64,000 bases of DNA from Sphingobacterium rhinopitheci (GCF_022627575.1 NZ_JADEYQ010000001.1:558001-622000), one strand, 5' to 3'; positions 51,456 to 61,077 are shown, counted from the first letter of the stretch. Notes: a model not told the origin generated them from the letters alone. A program made the numbers and translations.

Positions 51456-52068
51456 CGAGCCTATCCCGAGCAACAACTTATTACCCTATGATGGAATCGT
51501 AGAATATTATGGTGTTGTATTTGGTAATCCCGAGGTATACTATAAATCTCTTATCGAAGAAATAAATTGGCAACACGACCAAGCGCTTATTTTTGGTAAA
51601 CTGATCACGACAAAAAGAAAAGTAGCATGGCATGGCGATGAACCATTCGAATACAAATACTCGGGTATAGAAAAGATAGCTTCCCCGTGGAACAGTACTT
51701 TATTGCACTTGAAACAACGAATAGAACAGCTCTCTGGTGATAGTTATAATTCCTGTTTATTGAATCTATATCATGATGGTAGTGAAGGGATGTCATGGCA
51801 TTCGGACGCAGAGAGAGATTTAAAAAAACAGGGTAGTATAGCTTCTGTTACATTTGGTGCCCCCCGAAAATTTTCGTTTAAACACAAATATTCGAAGCAA
51901 AGAATAGATATTTTGTTAGAAGATGGCTCCTTACTAATCATGAAAGGTACAACACAGGATTATTGGTTGCACCAACTACCTCCTACTACAAAGGTAAGTA
52001 GCCCTCGTATCAATCTCACTTTTAGAACTATCGAAAACTCGAATAAGCTAAGTAAAAATAATAAATAG
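51439..52068 (+). CDS. AlkB-like 2-oxoglutarate/Fe(II) dioxygenase
   Basis: A 209-residue oxidative DNA-demethylase candidate. The iron-binding HxD is WHSDAERDL, the second His is in YWLHQLPPT, and PRINLTFRTIE carries the 2-oxoglutarate-binding Arg residues. NLYHDGSEGMSWHSD and RKVAWHGDEP are typical of ALKBH2/3-like bacterial proteins. It would remove 1-methyladenine and 3-methylcytosine. Coupled to the Ada-like gene by overlap; two adjacent ATGs (51439 and 51442). Confidence 0.92.
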   Translation: MMKLFDEPIPSNNLLPYDGIVEYYGVVFGNPEVYYKSLIEEINWQHDQALIFGKLITTKRKVAWHGDEPFEYKYSGIEKIASPWNSTLLHLKQRIEQLSGDSYNSCLLNLYHDGSEGMSWHSDAERDLKKQGSIASVTFGAPRKFSFKHKYSKQRIDILLEDGSLLIMKGTTQDYWLHQLPPTTKVSSPRINLTFRTIENSNKLSKNNK

Positions 52069-52122
52069 ATAAGATATTTACTATTACTTCGTTATCTTTA
52101 GGCAACTAATCTAACCTAACTC

Positions 52123-54750
52123 ATGAAGTACCTATTTACTATTATTGCTTTGATGACATGCTATATTCAAAGTAATAGCCAAATTACAACTCCAAAAAGT
52201 CATTTTGGTTTTAATATTGGTGACGATTATCAATTGGCTAATTTCACTCAAACAGAAACCTATTTAAAAAAAATAGCCCATGAATCTGACCGGATTAAAT
52301 ACACTGTAATTGGTAAAACTGAAGAAGGTAGGGACCAACCTATGTTGATCATATCATCACCCGAAAATTTAAAAAATCTAACTAAATACCAGTCAATTGC
52401 TCAAACCCTTGCACGAGCAGAAATAACCGAGGCTGAAGCCCAAAAATTATCCAAACAAGGGAAAGCTGTAGTTTGGATTGATGGCGGCTTGCATGCAAAT
52501 GAAACAGTAGGTACCCATCAACTGATTGAAATGGCTTACTTATTAGCATCAAACAATGATGAAGACACAAAATCTATATTAGACAACACGATTATATTAT
52601 TGACACATGCTAATCCTGATGGCCAAGAATTGGTGAGCAATTGGTACATGCGTGAATCAGATCCTCAAAAAAGATCATTAGCATATATTCCTAAACTCTA
52701 TCAAAAATATGCAGGACACGATAACAACAGGGATTTTTTTATGCTGAACTTAAAAGAATCACAAAATATCGCCAAGCAATTGTTCATAGAATGGAATCCT
52801 CAGATCATGTACAACCATCACCAAACAGCCCCTGCGGGTGCCGTTGTAGCAGGTGCCCCATATCGAGATCCTTTCAATTATGTATTTGATCCATTAGTAA
52901 TCACAGGTATCGAATCTTTAGGAGCGGCTATGGCTTCACGCTTATATGCAGAAAATAAACCTGGTTATACACAACGCGGAGGATCAGTATTCTCAACATG
53001 GTACAATGGAGGCTTACGTACTACGACGTATTTTCATAATACCATAGGCCTATTAACTGAAATCATCGGAGGACCCAATCCATTTGATATTCCCTTAGTA
53101 CCATCACGGTTACTTCCTAATAGTAATACACATTATCCTGTTCTTCCACAAACATGGCATTTCAAACAATCTATAGATTACTCGACCTCCCTCAACTATG
53201 CTGTCCTAAATTATGCAGCAAAGTATAAGCCTGAATTACTTTACAACATTTACCGAATGGGAAAAAACTCTATTGAGAAGGGCAATAAAGACACTTACAG
53301 CTTATCTCCAAGCAAAATAGCAGTTATAGATTCGGCGATTGCAAAGTTGAATAAAGAGGATAAAAATGTACATAGTCAAAGGAGAAATCCTATACAAGCA
53401 CTAGATTCATTATTTAGCAATCCTGCATATAGAGACCCTAGAGCTTATATAATCACAGCTAATCAAAAGAATCCAGCTACCACCAATAGATTCCTAAGTG
53501 CACTATCGGCCAACGGGATTAAAATAGAACAAGCGACAGAAGCATTTCAAGTGAGCGGAAAACTATTCCCTGCTAATAGTTATATTATAAAAACAAATCA
53601 AGCATTCAGGCCGCATATATTAGATATGTTTGAAGCGCAAGATCATCCAAATGATTTTGAATATCCAGGCGGTCCTCCTATAGCACCATATGATGCTGCG
53701 GGATGGACATTAGCATACCTGATGCATATTAATTTTGAGCGTATTTACGAGCCTATCACTGTAGAAAGCATGTTATTACCATTTGGAGAGCCTATTAAAA
53801 GTATAAAAGCAACTATCTCTAACTCTAAATATATAGGCTTATCTATTCAAGAAAATGAAAGCTTTAAGATCGTAAACCAACTATTAGCCGATAATGTAAA
53901 AGTATATAGGTTATCATCAGGTGATTTTGCGGTATTAAACAATGAAAAGAATAAAGCCATACTGACGAAAAGCACTGTACCTACATATGGTTTACAAAAA
54001 ATAGATAAGAAATCAACTATTGTTAAACCTTCGCGCATAGCGCTTTGGGACAGCTATGGTGGCAGTATGCCTTCGGGATGGACGAGGTTTCTGTTTGACG
54101 AATATGGCTATGACTACAATGTCATATTTGCAACAGATATAGACAAAGGGAAATTAATAGATAAATATGATATTATTGTATTACCTAGCAATGCACTGTT
54201 TAGAAACAACAATAATGCTAAACCTAATAATATACCTGAACCTTATGCTTCGCAATGGGGAAATATCTCAATAGAAAAATCATTACCTGCACTAGAGGAA
54301 TTTATTAAACAAGGAGGCCAGGTAATTGCTATCGGAGGTGCCTCAAAAATAGCCGAGCACTTGAAATTGGGCATCAGTAATCATTTGGTAGACCTTAATT
54401 CGAATCCATTAAGCAGAGAAGTTTTCTATACACCTGGTTCTGTATTAGCCACACAAGTAGATAATACGCAACTATCAACCATGGGCTACCCTCCTACTAT
54501 TGACATCTATTTCAATAATAATAATGTATATACAATAAACGATGCTACAATCCAACCATTATTGTGGTTTGCGGGAGATAAATTCTTAAAAAGCGGCTGG
54601 TCATGGGGTGAACAATATCTCAAAGATGGGGTTATTGGCTTTGAGAAAAATATAGACAATGGTAAGCTAACCGTATTTACAACGGATATAACATTTCGAG
54701 CACAGACACATGGAACATTTAGATTACTGTTTAGCAATCTATACAAATAA
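52123..54750 (+). CDS. M14-family zinc carboxypeptidase with GATase1-like C-terminal domain
   Basis: An 875-residue exported metallopeptidase. Signal peptide about 1-20 (ending SNSQ). The zinc-binding HxxE is GGLHANETVGTHQL (about 125-138) and THANPDGQE lies near 165; a later His is in MYNHHQTAPAGAVVAGA. The catalytic Glu region is probably LTEIIGGPNPFDIP. A GATase1-like domain lies at about 645-760 (SRIALWDSYGGSMPSGWTRF and EEFIKQGGQVIAIGGAS). It likely trims peptides in the periplasm. A -7-like TATCTTTA is at 52093-52100. Confidence 0.9.
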   Translation: MKYLFTIIALMTCYIQSNSQITTPKSHFGFNIGDDYQLANFTQTETYLKKIAHESDRIKYTVIGKTEEGRDQPMLIISSPENLKNLTKYQSIAQTLARAEITEAEAQKLSKQGKAVVWIDGGLHANETVGTHQLIEMAYLLASNNDEDTKSILDNTIILLTHANPDGQELVSNWYMRESDPQKRSLAYIPKLYQKYAGHDNNRDFFMLNLKESQNIAKQLFIEWNPQIMYNHHQTAPAGAVVAGAPYRDPFNYVFDPLVITGIESLGAAMASRLYAENKPGYTQRGGSVFSTWYNGGLRTTTYFHNTIGLLTEIIGGPNPFDIPLVPSRLLPNSNTHYPVLPQTWHFKQSIDYSTSLNYAVLNYAAKYKPELLYNIYRMGKNSIEKGNKDTYSLSPSKIAVIDSAIAKLNKEDKNVHSQRRNPIQALDSLFSNPAYRDPRAYIITANQKNPATTNRFLSALSANGIKIEQATEAFQVSGKLFPANSYIIKTNQAFRPHILDMFEAQDHPNDFEYPGGPPIAPYDAAGWTLAYLMHINFERIYEPITVESMLLPFGEPIKSIKATISNSKYIGLSIQENESFKIVNQLLADNVKVYRLSSGDFAVLNNEKNKAILTKSTVPTYGLQKIDKKSTIVKPSRIALWDSYGGSMPSGWTRFLFDEYGYDYNVIFATDIDKGKLIDKYDIIVLPSNALFRNNNNAKPNNIPEPYASQWGNISIEKSLPALEEFIKQGGQVIAIGGASKIAEHLKLGISNHLVDLNSNPLSREVFYTPGSVLATQVDNTQLSTMGYPPTIDIYFNNNNVYTINDATIQPLLWFAGDKFLKSGWSWGEQYLKDGVIGFEKNIDNGKLTVFTTDITFRAQTHGTFRLLFSNLYK

Positions 54751-54757
54751 AAGGATT

Positions 54758-54808
54758 ATTTTAGATAGCAAAGCCTGCCATGAGAATGGCAGGCTTCGCT
54801 ATCTAAAA
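54758..54808. terminator. Strong bidirectional terminator
   Basis: Convergent genes flank a long hairpin: TTTTAGATAGC, one extra A, AAGCCTGCCAT, loop GAGA, ATGGCAGGCTT, C, GCTATCTAAAA. The stem is about 22 bp with one unpaired position. Confidence 0.92.
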
Positions 54809-54818
54809 TATATATAAG

Positions 54819-55823
54819 CTACGAGATTAAGGCAGCTTCAATTAATTCACCATAAAAATCAGTTTCTTTCATCCCAAAAGCTCTTACCTGCTGTGGAATA
54901 AAACTTTGAGCGGTTTGCCCAGGGATAGTATTAATCTCAATAAAGAAAAATTTATCTGTATCATTCTCCAAAAAGAAATCCACACGAACCATACCTTTAC
55001 AATTCAATCGTATATATATTTCCTTAATTATACGAGCGGCACGATCTTGTTGCTCTTGCGTCAAATCTGCTGGCGTAATTTCTTCTGTTAATCCAGGAAT
55101 ATATTTGGCTTCGAAATCAAAAAACTCTCTCGTAGTTTTCACTTCTGTAGCAGGCAAAACAATAAGCTCACCATTGGTATTTCTAAAAATACCTTGCGAA
55201 AATTCACGGCCAGACACAAATTCCTCCACAAGCACTTGATTACCTGTATTCTCAGCATCATACGCTTTGTGCAAAGCTTCATTTAGCTGTTCCATTTCCT
55301 TTACTTTGGTCATACCAATACTAGAACCACCAGCATTAGGTTTTACAAAATAAGGTAAAGCTAATTTTGAAGTCACTAATTCATAAGCATTCGTTCTGTG
55401 ATTTTCGAATAACAATACAGATTTAGCGACATTGATTTCAGGAATATCAGCTATAATAGCTTTTGTATATCCTTTATTCATCGTAAGGGAAGAAGTCAAT
55501 GCATTACAAGAAGTGTAAGGTAAATTAATCATATCAAAATACCCCTGCAAACGGCCATCTTCACCAGGTGATCCATGCAATATTATAAAAGCAACATCAA
55601 AAATTATTTTATCCCCTTTGATTATTACAGAGAAGTCTTCTTTAGATACAGGATATCTTTTTCCATCTTGGTCATCGTAGTACCACCCTTCGGTAGTAAT
55701 ATCAATCATATATACATCATACTTGTTTTTATCAATTTGACTATATACAAATTTAGAACTTTTGTAAGATACCTCTGCTTCTCCTGTATAACCTCCGGTA
55801 ATTAATGCTACTTTTGTTTTCAT
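54819..55823 (-). CDS. ddl: D-alanine-D-alanine ligase
   Basis: A 334-residue ATP-grasp enzyme making D-Ala-D-Ala for peptidoglycan. Motifs: ALITGGYTGEAEVSYKSSKF at the N-terminus, ILHGSPGEDGRLQGYFDMIN, PYFVKPNAGGSSIGMTKVKE, VLVEEFVSGREFSQGIFRNT and MVRVDFFLENDTDKFFFIEI followed by NTIPGQTAQSFIPQQ. Length and motifs are typical. Divergent from the PASTA-domain gene, with overlapping promoter elements between them. Confidence 0.96.
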   Translation of the reverse strand: MKTKVALITGGYTGEAEVSYKSSKFVYSQIDKNKYDVYMIDITTEGWYYDDQDGKRYPVSKEDFSVIIKGDKIIFDVAFIILHGSPGEDGRLQGYFDMINLPYTSCNALTSSLTMNKGYTKAIIADIPEINVAKSVLLFENHRTNAYELVTSKLALPYFVKPNAGGSSIGMTKVKEMEQLNEALHKAYDAENTGNQVLVEEFVSGREFSQGIFRNTNGELIVLPATEVKTTREFFDFEAKYIPGLTEEITPADLTQEQQDRAARIIKEIYIRLNCKGMVRVDFFLENDTDKFFFIEINTIPGQTAQSFIPQQVRAFGMKETDFYGELIEAALIS

Positions 55824-55842
55824 ATTATTAGTTTGTATATCA

Positions 55843-55850
55843 CAAATATA
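55843..55850 (-). promoter_or_regulatory. Predicted -7 element of ddl
   Basis: Minus-strand TATATTTG matches TAnnTTTG, 19 nt before the ddl ATG. It nearly touches the -33 element of the divergent promoter. Confidence 0.5.
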
Positions 55851-55851
55851 A

Positions 55852-55882
55852 TTTGAGATACGCTTAAAAACGAATATTTTTG
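55852..55882 (+). promoter_or_regulatory. Predicted promoter of the PASTA-mltG operon
   Basis: TTTG (55852-55855), 19-nt spacer, TATTTTTG (55875-55882): an exact match to the Bacteroidota consensus TTTG-N19-TAnnTTTG. The inferred leader is about 70 nt. Confidence 0.7.
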
Positions 55883-55958
55883 CCTAATAAAATTTTATAC
55901 TAAAGAACAGATTAATTCGTATTAGTGATTTAACGAAATTAACATAAAAAAAAGCTAC

Positions 55959-56711
55959 ATGTCAAAACTATTACTGTATTTAAAGACAAATGAGTTCCGT
56001 AAAAATCTAATTTATGCGCTAATAGCAATATTTGGATTATTTTTAATAATTTATTTCGGTCTAAAGACATACACCAAACATGGTGATTCGCAAGAAGTAC
56101 CTGTATTGAAAGGTCTTCATATCCGTGAAGCCATAAAAATATTAGATGAAGCTGGATTAGCTTATCAAATCGATTCTGTCTATCAATTAGATGCACAGCC
56201 TGGATTAGTTATAGAGCAAGATCCGGAAGCATCATCTTTAGTAAAAAGTGGAAGAACCGTATATTTGACTATCATAACCCAGGTAGCTCCAGAAGTAGAT
56301 TTCCCTAATATAATTGAGAAAAATCTTATTGAAGCAACGGCTATAATTAAAAATCTATCCCTAAAAGTAGGCGACACAATTTATATCAATGATATTGCTA
56401 AAGATGTAGTCCTAGATGCTAAATTTGCAGGTCAATCGATAAAAACAGGAAGAAAAATTTCAAAAGGATCTTCTATTACTCTAGTTTTAGGTAATGGCAA
56501 GGGTGCAGACGATGTCGAAGTTCCCGTATTAATTAATCTAACCTTATCGGAAGCTAAATTTGCACTACAAGGATTAGGCTTAACCATCGGGTCAATATCA
56601 GGGAATATCACTGATACACTTACAGCACGCATAATCGCACAACATCCTGATTCAACAGCTCGAATTATTCCAATTGGCACGCCAATAAATTTAACTTTTT
56701 CAAACGATTAA
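55959..56711 (+). CDS. Membrane-anchored PASTA-domain protein
   Basis: A 250-residue protein with one transmembrane helix (about 17-36, LIYALIAIFGLFLIIYFGLK) and three PASTA domains: QEVPVLKGLHIREAIKILDE (about 45-110), EVDFPNIIEKNLIEATAIIK (about 110-180) and DDVEVPVLINLTLSEAKFAL (about 185-250). PASTA domains bind peptidoglycan stem peptides or glycan; in Bacteroidota such proteins lie near ddl and cell-wall genes. No kinase domain is present. mltG follows after 4 nt. Confidence 0.9.
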   Translation: MSKLLLYLKTNEFRKNLIYALIAIFGLFLIIYFGLKTYTKHGDSQEVPVLKGLHIREAIKILDEAGLAYQIDSVYQLDAQPGLVIEQDPEASSLVKSGRTVYLTIITQVAPEVDFPNIIEKNLIEATAIIKNLSLKVGDTIYINDIAKDVVLDAKFAGQSIKTGRKISKGSSITLVLGNGKGADDVEVPVLINLTLSEAKFALQGLGLTIGSISGNITDTLTARIIAQHPDSTARIIPIGTPINLTFSND

Positions 56712-56715
56712 ATAT

Positions 56716-57756
56716 ATGTCAACAAATAAAAAATTTCCTAAGTGGGTAGGCATCATACTTCTAGTAATAGTACTTATTGCAGGAGTAATAGGATGGAAAG
56801 GCTATCAAGCATTTTTAGGATCTTCCGTAACAGATGCTGCACCTTACTTATATGTTCACACCAATGACACCTATATAGACGTCTTGAATCGCATAAAAAC
56901 AGATAAAATTGTCAAAGACCCTGAAACATTTGACTACGTTGCTAAATTGATGAAATATCCGGAAAGCATAAAATCAGGTAAATATAAATTGACACCAGGA
57001 ATGAGCAACCGTACATTGATCGGCAATCTTCGTGGAGGCTATCAAGAAGCTGTTAAGCTTAGATTTTCAAACATTAGATTGAAGGAAAATCTTGCTGCTG
57101 TGTTGGGTGAAAATTTTCAAGCTGATTCAGCACAGTTTAGTGCACTATTAAACAATGAAGCGCTAGCGGAGCAATATGGTTTTACAAAAGATAATTTCTA
57201 CGCCATGTTTATTCCAAACACCTACGAAATATATTGGAATACTTCGCCAGAAAAAGTAATAGAACGTCTAAATGAAGAATACAAGAAGTTTTGGACAGCC
57301 GAACGACTGGAGAAAGCTAAGGCGCTGAATATGACTCCTGCTGAAGTTTCTATATTAGCTTCTATCGTGCGTGGTGAAGCATTACACAATGACGAGATGC
57401 CTATGATCGCAGGTTTATATTTGAATAGATTAAAAAAAGGAATGTTATTACAGGCTGATCCTACTGTTATATTTGCAAATAATGATTTCACGATTAGACG
57501 TGTGTTAAATAAACACCTAACTATTGACAATCCATATAATACATATCGCTTTAAAGGATTACCTCCAGGACCGATCAATATGCCACCTATTGTGGCAATC
57601 GACGCCGTATTAAATCCAGCGAACCATGATTATATATATATGTGCGCTAAGGAAGATTTTTCAGGATACCATGCTTTTGCAACAACAGTAACTGAACACC
57701 TTGTAAATGCAAGGAAATTCCAAAAAGCATTAGATGATAGAAACATAAAAAAATAA
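56716..57756 (+). CDS. mltG: Endolytic transglycosylase MltG (YceG)
   Basis: A 346-residue membrane-anchored lytic transglycosylase that cleaves nascent peptidoglycan strands. One transmembrane helix (about 9-28), a LysM-like region, then the YceG catalytic part with FIPNTYEIYWNTSPEKVIER and SILASIVRGEALHNDEMPMI followed by GLYLNRLKKGMLLQADPTVI and GLPPGPINMPPIVAIDAVLN. The usual motif is ASIVxxE(T/S); here it reads ASIVRGEA, keeping the second Glu but with Arg at the first position of the common EKET. Same unit as the PASTA protein and a thioesterase. Confidence 0.93.
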   Translation: MSTNKKFPKWVGIILLVIVLIAGVIGWKGYQAFLGSSVTDAAPYLYVHTNDTYIDVLNRIKTDKIVKDPETFDYVAKLMKYPESIKSGKYKLTPGMSNRTLIGNLRGGYQEAVKLRFSNIRLKENLAAVLGENFQADSAQFSALLNNEALAEQYGFTKDNFYAMFIPNTYEIYWNTSPEKVIERLNEEYKKFWTAERLEKAKALNMTPAEVSILASIVRGEALHNDEMPMIAGLYLNRLKKGMLLQADPTVIFANNDFTIRRVLNKHLTIDNPYNTYRFKGLPPGPINMPPIVAIDAVLNPANHDYIYMCAKEDFSGYHAFATTVTEHLVNARKFQKALDDRNIKK

Positions 57757-57761
57757 TTCTT

Positions 57762-58172
57762 ATGTATGTATATGAACATAAACTAAGAGTGAGATATGCC
57801 GAGACGGACCAAATGGGCTATGTTTACTACGGAAATTATGCTGCTTATTACGAAGTAGCACGAACAGAAATGCTTCGGGTGACAGGTATTTCATACAAAG
57901 AACTAGAAGAAATGGGGGTAATGATGCCTGTTGTAGAAATGCAAACAAAATATCATACGCCGGCAAAATATGACGAATTAATAACCATTAGAATTACAAT
58001 AAAAGAGCATCCAAGTGTACGTATAAAATTTGAGTATGAATTATTTGATGAAGCTGGTAAACTACTTAATACAGGTATGACACAGTTAGTTTTTGTTGAT
58101 ATGCTAAAAAATAGACCCTGCAAACCACCTCAAATATTTGTAGACAAATTACAATCATACTACCTGAAATGA
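57762..58172 (+). CDS. Acyl-CoA thioesterase of the 4-hydroxybenzoyl-CoA/YbgC type
   Basis: A 136-residue hotdog-fold protein. HKLRVRYAETDQMGYVYYGN carries the active-site Asp (ETDQMGYVYY) followed by YAAYYEVARTEMLRVTGISY, and VRIKFEYELFDEAGKLLNTG forms the central strands. It hydrolyses short acyl-CoA esters; YbgC links with Tol-Pal in other bacteria, but no tol genes are here. Start 57762 lies 5 nt after mltG; the end overlaps the next gene by 4 bases. Confidence 0.92.
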   Translation: MYVYEHKLRVRYAETDQMGYVYYGNYAAYYEVARTEMLRVTGISYKELEEMGVMMPVVEMQTKYHTPAKYDELITIRITIKEHPSVRIKFEYELFDEAGKLLNTGMTQLVFVDMLKNRPCKPPQIFVDKLQSYYLK

Positions 58173-59134
58173 AAAAAATACAGCGAAGTTTGCTAAAATT
58201 AAAAATAGTAAATGAAATAGTTGAATGGTCAAAAACTGCAATTTTACCAGGTTTCAACAAACTTCCGCTGTTTACAGTTATCACTTTCTTTTTTCAAGAA
58301 ATAAAAAAAGAATCTATTCTGAATAAGGCTTCGTCCTTATCATACAACTTTATGCTCGCTATATTCCCGAGTATAATATTTCTTTTCACCCTAATACCAT
58401 ATATCCCGATAGCTAATTTTCAACAAAATCTACTCGAATTCTTAGCTATCATTATGCCGGAGGAATCCTTTAAGGCAGTAAAATCTACACTGGAGGATAT
58501 TATAAATACACAAAACAGTGGCTTACTATCTTTTGGTTTTATTTTGGCTACCTTCTTTGCAACCAATGGGATGACCAATCTAATGATGGCATTCAATAAA
58601 GCATCACTAACCAAAGAAAATAGAACTTGGCTGCAACGCCGACTTACTGCTTTGGCGTTATCTTTCGCTACAATAATAGCATTAAGTTTAGGAATTGCTA
58701 TATTCACGATTACAGGACTGACCATCAATTACTTGAAAGACAAAATAGATCTAGATATTTCATGGCTTTGGACATCTATTATCAAATTAGCAAGATGGAT
58801 AATATTTTTTGCTATTTATTTTTTCACCGTAAGTTTACTCTATAAATATGGTCCATCAGTGTCAAAACGATGGAAGCTTATCAACCCTGGAGCATCATTA
58901 GCGACTATTTTGGCGATATTAACTTTTTCTGGATTTGCTTTTTACATAAATAATTTTAATGCCTATAACAAGTTATATGGATCAATTGGTACAATGATTG
59001 TAATAATGATTTGGATGTATCTCAATTCATTAATTCTATTGATAGGATTTGAGCTAAATGCAAGTATTACTTTGTCAAAGCAAAGTGTCAAACCAATTAT
59101 AATAAAAAACACCAACACTTTTAAAATAACCTAA
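58169..59134 (+). CDS. YihY/BrkB-family membrane protein
   Basis: A 321-residue polytopic inner-membrane protein of the YihY/BrkB family (once annotated ribonuclease BN). About six hydrophobic segments; motifs ASSLSYNFMLAIFPSIIFLF, FATNGMTNLMMAFNKASLTK and LYKYGPSVSKRWKLINPGAS followed by YGSIGTMIVIMIWMYLNSLI. Molecular role unsettled. It starts within the last codon of the thioesterase gene (ATGA overlap) and precedes the hybrid kinase by 2 nt. Confidence 0.92.
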   Translation: MKKIQRSLLKLKIVNEIVEWSKTAILPGFNKLPLFTVITFFFQEIKKESILNKASSLSYNFMLAIFPSIIFLFTLIPYIPIANFQQNLLEFLAIIMPEESFKAVKSTLEDIINTQNSGLLSFGFILATFFATNGMTNLMMAFNKASLTKENRTWLQRRLTALALSFATIIALSLGIAIFTITGLTINYLKDKIDLDISWLWTSIIKLARWIIFFAIYFFTVSLLYKYGPSVSKRWKLINPGASLATILAILTFSGFAFYINNFNAYNKLYGSIGTMIVIMIWMYLNSLILLIGFELNASITLSKQSVKPIIIKNTNTFKIT

Positions 59135-59136
59135 AA

Positions 59137-61002
59137 ATGATAGAAAGTAAAGGTTTCAATATTAGTCGAATTACTAGAGTATTATTGTTAATCACTACTT
59201 TCATCCTATTCATAGCTTTCTTCTTTCTTTTTAATTCTTCATATCACCAATATGAAAACATAGAGGATAAAACGAAAAACATCTTACAAACATTTAAAGA
59301 AAGTCAAGAAAATATTGATACCATTTACAATAAATTTAATGAAGCACAACAGCACTTTGTAATCTTTAGTAAAAGTCTAAATCCCAAAGACTATAGTGAA
59401 TACGAAAAAAGGCTATATAATTTCAAAACTGTTATTGATTCTTTAGTCACAACACGAAAAGAAATTATTAAAAAAGAAGAACAAAAGAACCTTAAGATAG
59501 AACAGGATAAGAAAATCCTAAATTACTTCCTTCTCATAAGTTCAAACCTCGATAGTACAATTATTTTTAAAGAAACACTAGAGAAGAATTCAATAGCGAA
59601 TCCATCTTTGGCTACATTCAATACTATTAAAAATATATTGCTTTCCTATAATGTCAATGTACTTTATAAAATAAACCAAGTAATAAGAACCCTAAATCAT
59701 GATCTCTTACAGTTAAAAAGAGATATTATAGAAAATGAGTCAAAAGTGATATTTGAGGAATCTAACCAATTTAGGGTAAAAACATTCCTATGTTTAATAT
59801 TTATATTTATCCTAATATGTATTATCATTTATTATCAATTCTTTTCCTCGTATTATAAGCGCAAACTAACGAACGAAAAACTATACGCCCGCAAGCTTGC
59901 AGAAAAAAAATCTGATATTTTTACCGAAATAGCACATGAGATAAGAACGCCAATAAACTCGTTGATAGGAATCATAGAAATCCTTAAGAAGAAAAAAAAC
60001 TTATACAACGAAGAAGATCGACTGTTAGTAGAATCAGCCTATACGAGTATTACCAATACATCCAACATAATTAATGATATTTTAAACCAAAACACGAAAA
60101 AAGATGCTAGCAACAATTACCATTCCTTTGATATCGAAGAGATTGTATCTGACATCATTGAGTTACACCAAAGTGAAGCAAAAATTAAGCACCTCAAATT
60201 AGAATATTCCTTAGACAATGATAGTCCAACGATCATCTTCACTGATGAATTTAAAATACGACAAATCATTAATAACATGATAGCAAATGCCATAAAATAT
60301 TCTAATGAAGGTACTGTAAGTTGTGGTATAGAAATCTTAGACACGAGCATACTTAAGATTCGAATTAAAGATGAAGGTATTGGAATTCCTATTGATGTAC
60401 AGCAGAATATCTTTAAAAGATATTTTACAGCAGAAATAGACGATAAATATAGTAGTGGATTAGGTTTAGGACTTTATATAACCAAAAAACTAGTTAATTC
60501 CCTTAATGGTAAAATCGCCATCCAAAGCATCATTGCTAAAGGAACCGTATTTACGGTAGAAATCCCTATTCCAATCGCCAAACATAAAGCTTCGGAACCG
60601 CATCAATACACGACATTAAATGATCTCCCATATCAATTATCATGGCTTATCGTAGATGATAATGCGTTAAACCTTTTGTACTTAAAACAATTCTTCGCTA
60701 AATTTCCAAATACGTATAGTGCAAACAATGGAATGGAAGCATTAGAAATAATATCTAAACAAAAAATAGATATCATAATCACTGACATCAATATGCCGAT
60801 AATGACTGGAGATGAATTATTAGTCAAAATAAAGGAAAATGTCATTTATAACCATATAAAAGTAATAGCAACATCATCTGACAATCAACAAGTTAAAAAA
60901 CTAGAAGTAATCAACAATTGTTACTTTGACGGCATATTAACAAAGCCATTTAATGAAAAAGACCTACTTAAAACTATCGTAAACACCTTAAATATGAAAT
61001 AA
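59137..61002 (+). CDS. Hybrid histidine kinase with C-terminal receiver
   Basis: A 621-residue hybrid sensor. Two transmembrane helices (about 16-35 and 212-232) enclose a helical extracytoplasmic domain of about 175 residues. Cytoplasmic modules: H-box FTEIAHEIRTPINSLIGIIE (about 266-285), N-box IINNMIANAIKYSNEGTVSC, G1 IKDEGIGIPIDV, G2 SSGLGLGLYITKKL and a receiver domain (about 500-620) with WLIVDDNALNLLY, phosphoacceptor Asp in IIITDINMPIMTG and Lys in LTKPFNEKDL. No HPt is fused, so a separate HPt is needed for a full relay. Last gene of the run that starts at the PASTA gene. Confidence 0.93.
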   Translation: MIESKGFNISRITRVLLLITTFILFIAFFFLFNSSYHQYENIEDKTKNILQTFKESQENIDTIYNKFNEAQQHFVIFSKSLNPKDYSEYEKRLYNFKTVIDSLVTTRKEIIKKEEQKNLKIEQDKKILNYFLLISSNLDSTIIFKETLEKNSIANPSLATFNTIKNILLSYNVNVLYKINQVIRTLNHDLLQLKRDIIENESKVIFEESNQFRVKTFLCLIFIFILICIIIYYQFFSSYYKRKLTNEKLYARKLAEKKSDIFTEIAHEIRTPINSLIGIIEILKKKKNLYNEEDRLLVESAYTSITNTSNIINDILNQNTKKDASNNYHSFDIEEIVSDIIELHQSEAKIKHLKLEYSLDNDSPTIIFTDEFKIRQIINNMIANAIKYSNEGTVSCGIEILDTSILKIRIKDEGIGIPIDVQQNIFKRYFTAEIDDKYSSGLGLGLYITKKLVNSLNGKIAIQSIIAKGTVFTVEIPIPIAKHKASEPHQYTTLNDLPYQLSWLIVDDNALNLLYLKQFFAKFPNTYSANNGMEALEIISKQKIDIIITDINMPIMTGDELLVKIKENVIYNHIKVIATSSDNQQVKKLEVINNCYFDGILTKPFNEKDLLKTIVNTLNMK

Positions 61003-61046
61003 AGGGTTAAACTATAATAGCATCAAATATATTTTCACATAAAATA

Positions 61047-61074
61047 TTGTAAATAAAAGATTTTCGTATCTTTG
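61047..61074 (+). promoter_or_regulatory. Predicted rpsA promoter
   Basis: TTG (61047-61049), 17-nt spacer, TATCTTTG (61067-61074), consistent with a Bacteroidota promoter. The start of transcription would fall at about 61079. Confidence 0.65.
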
Positions 61075-61077
61075 CAC

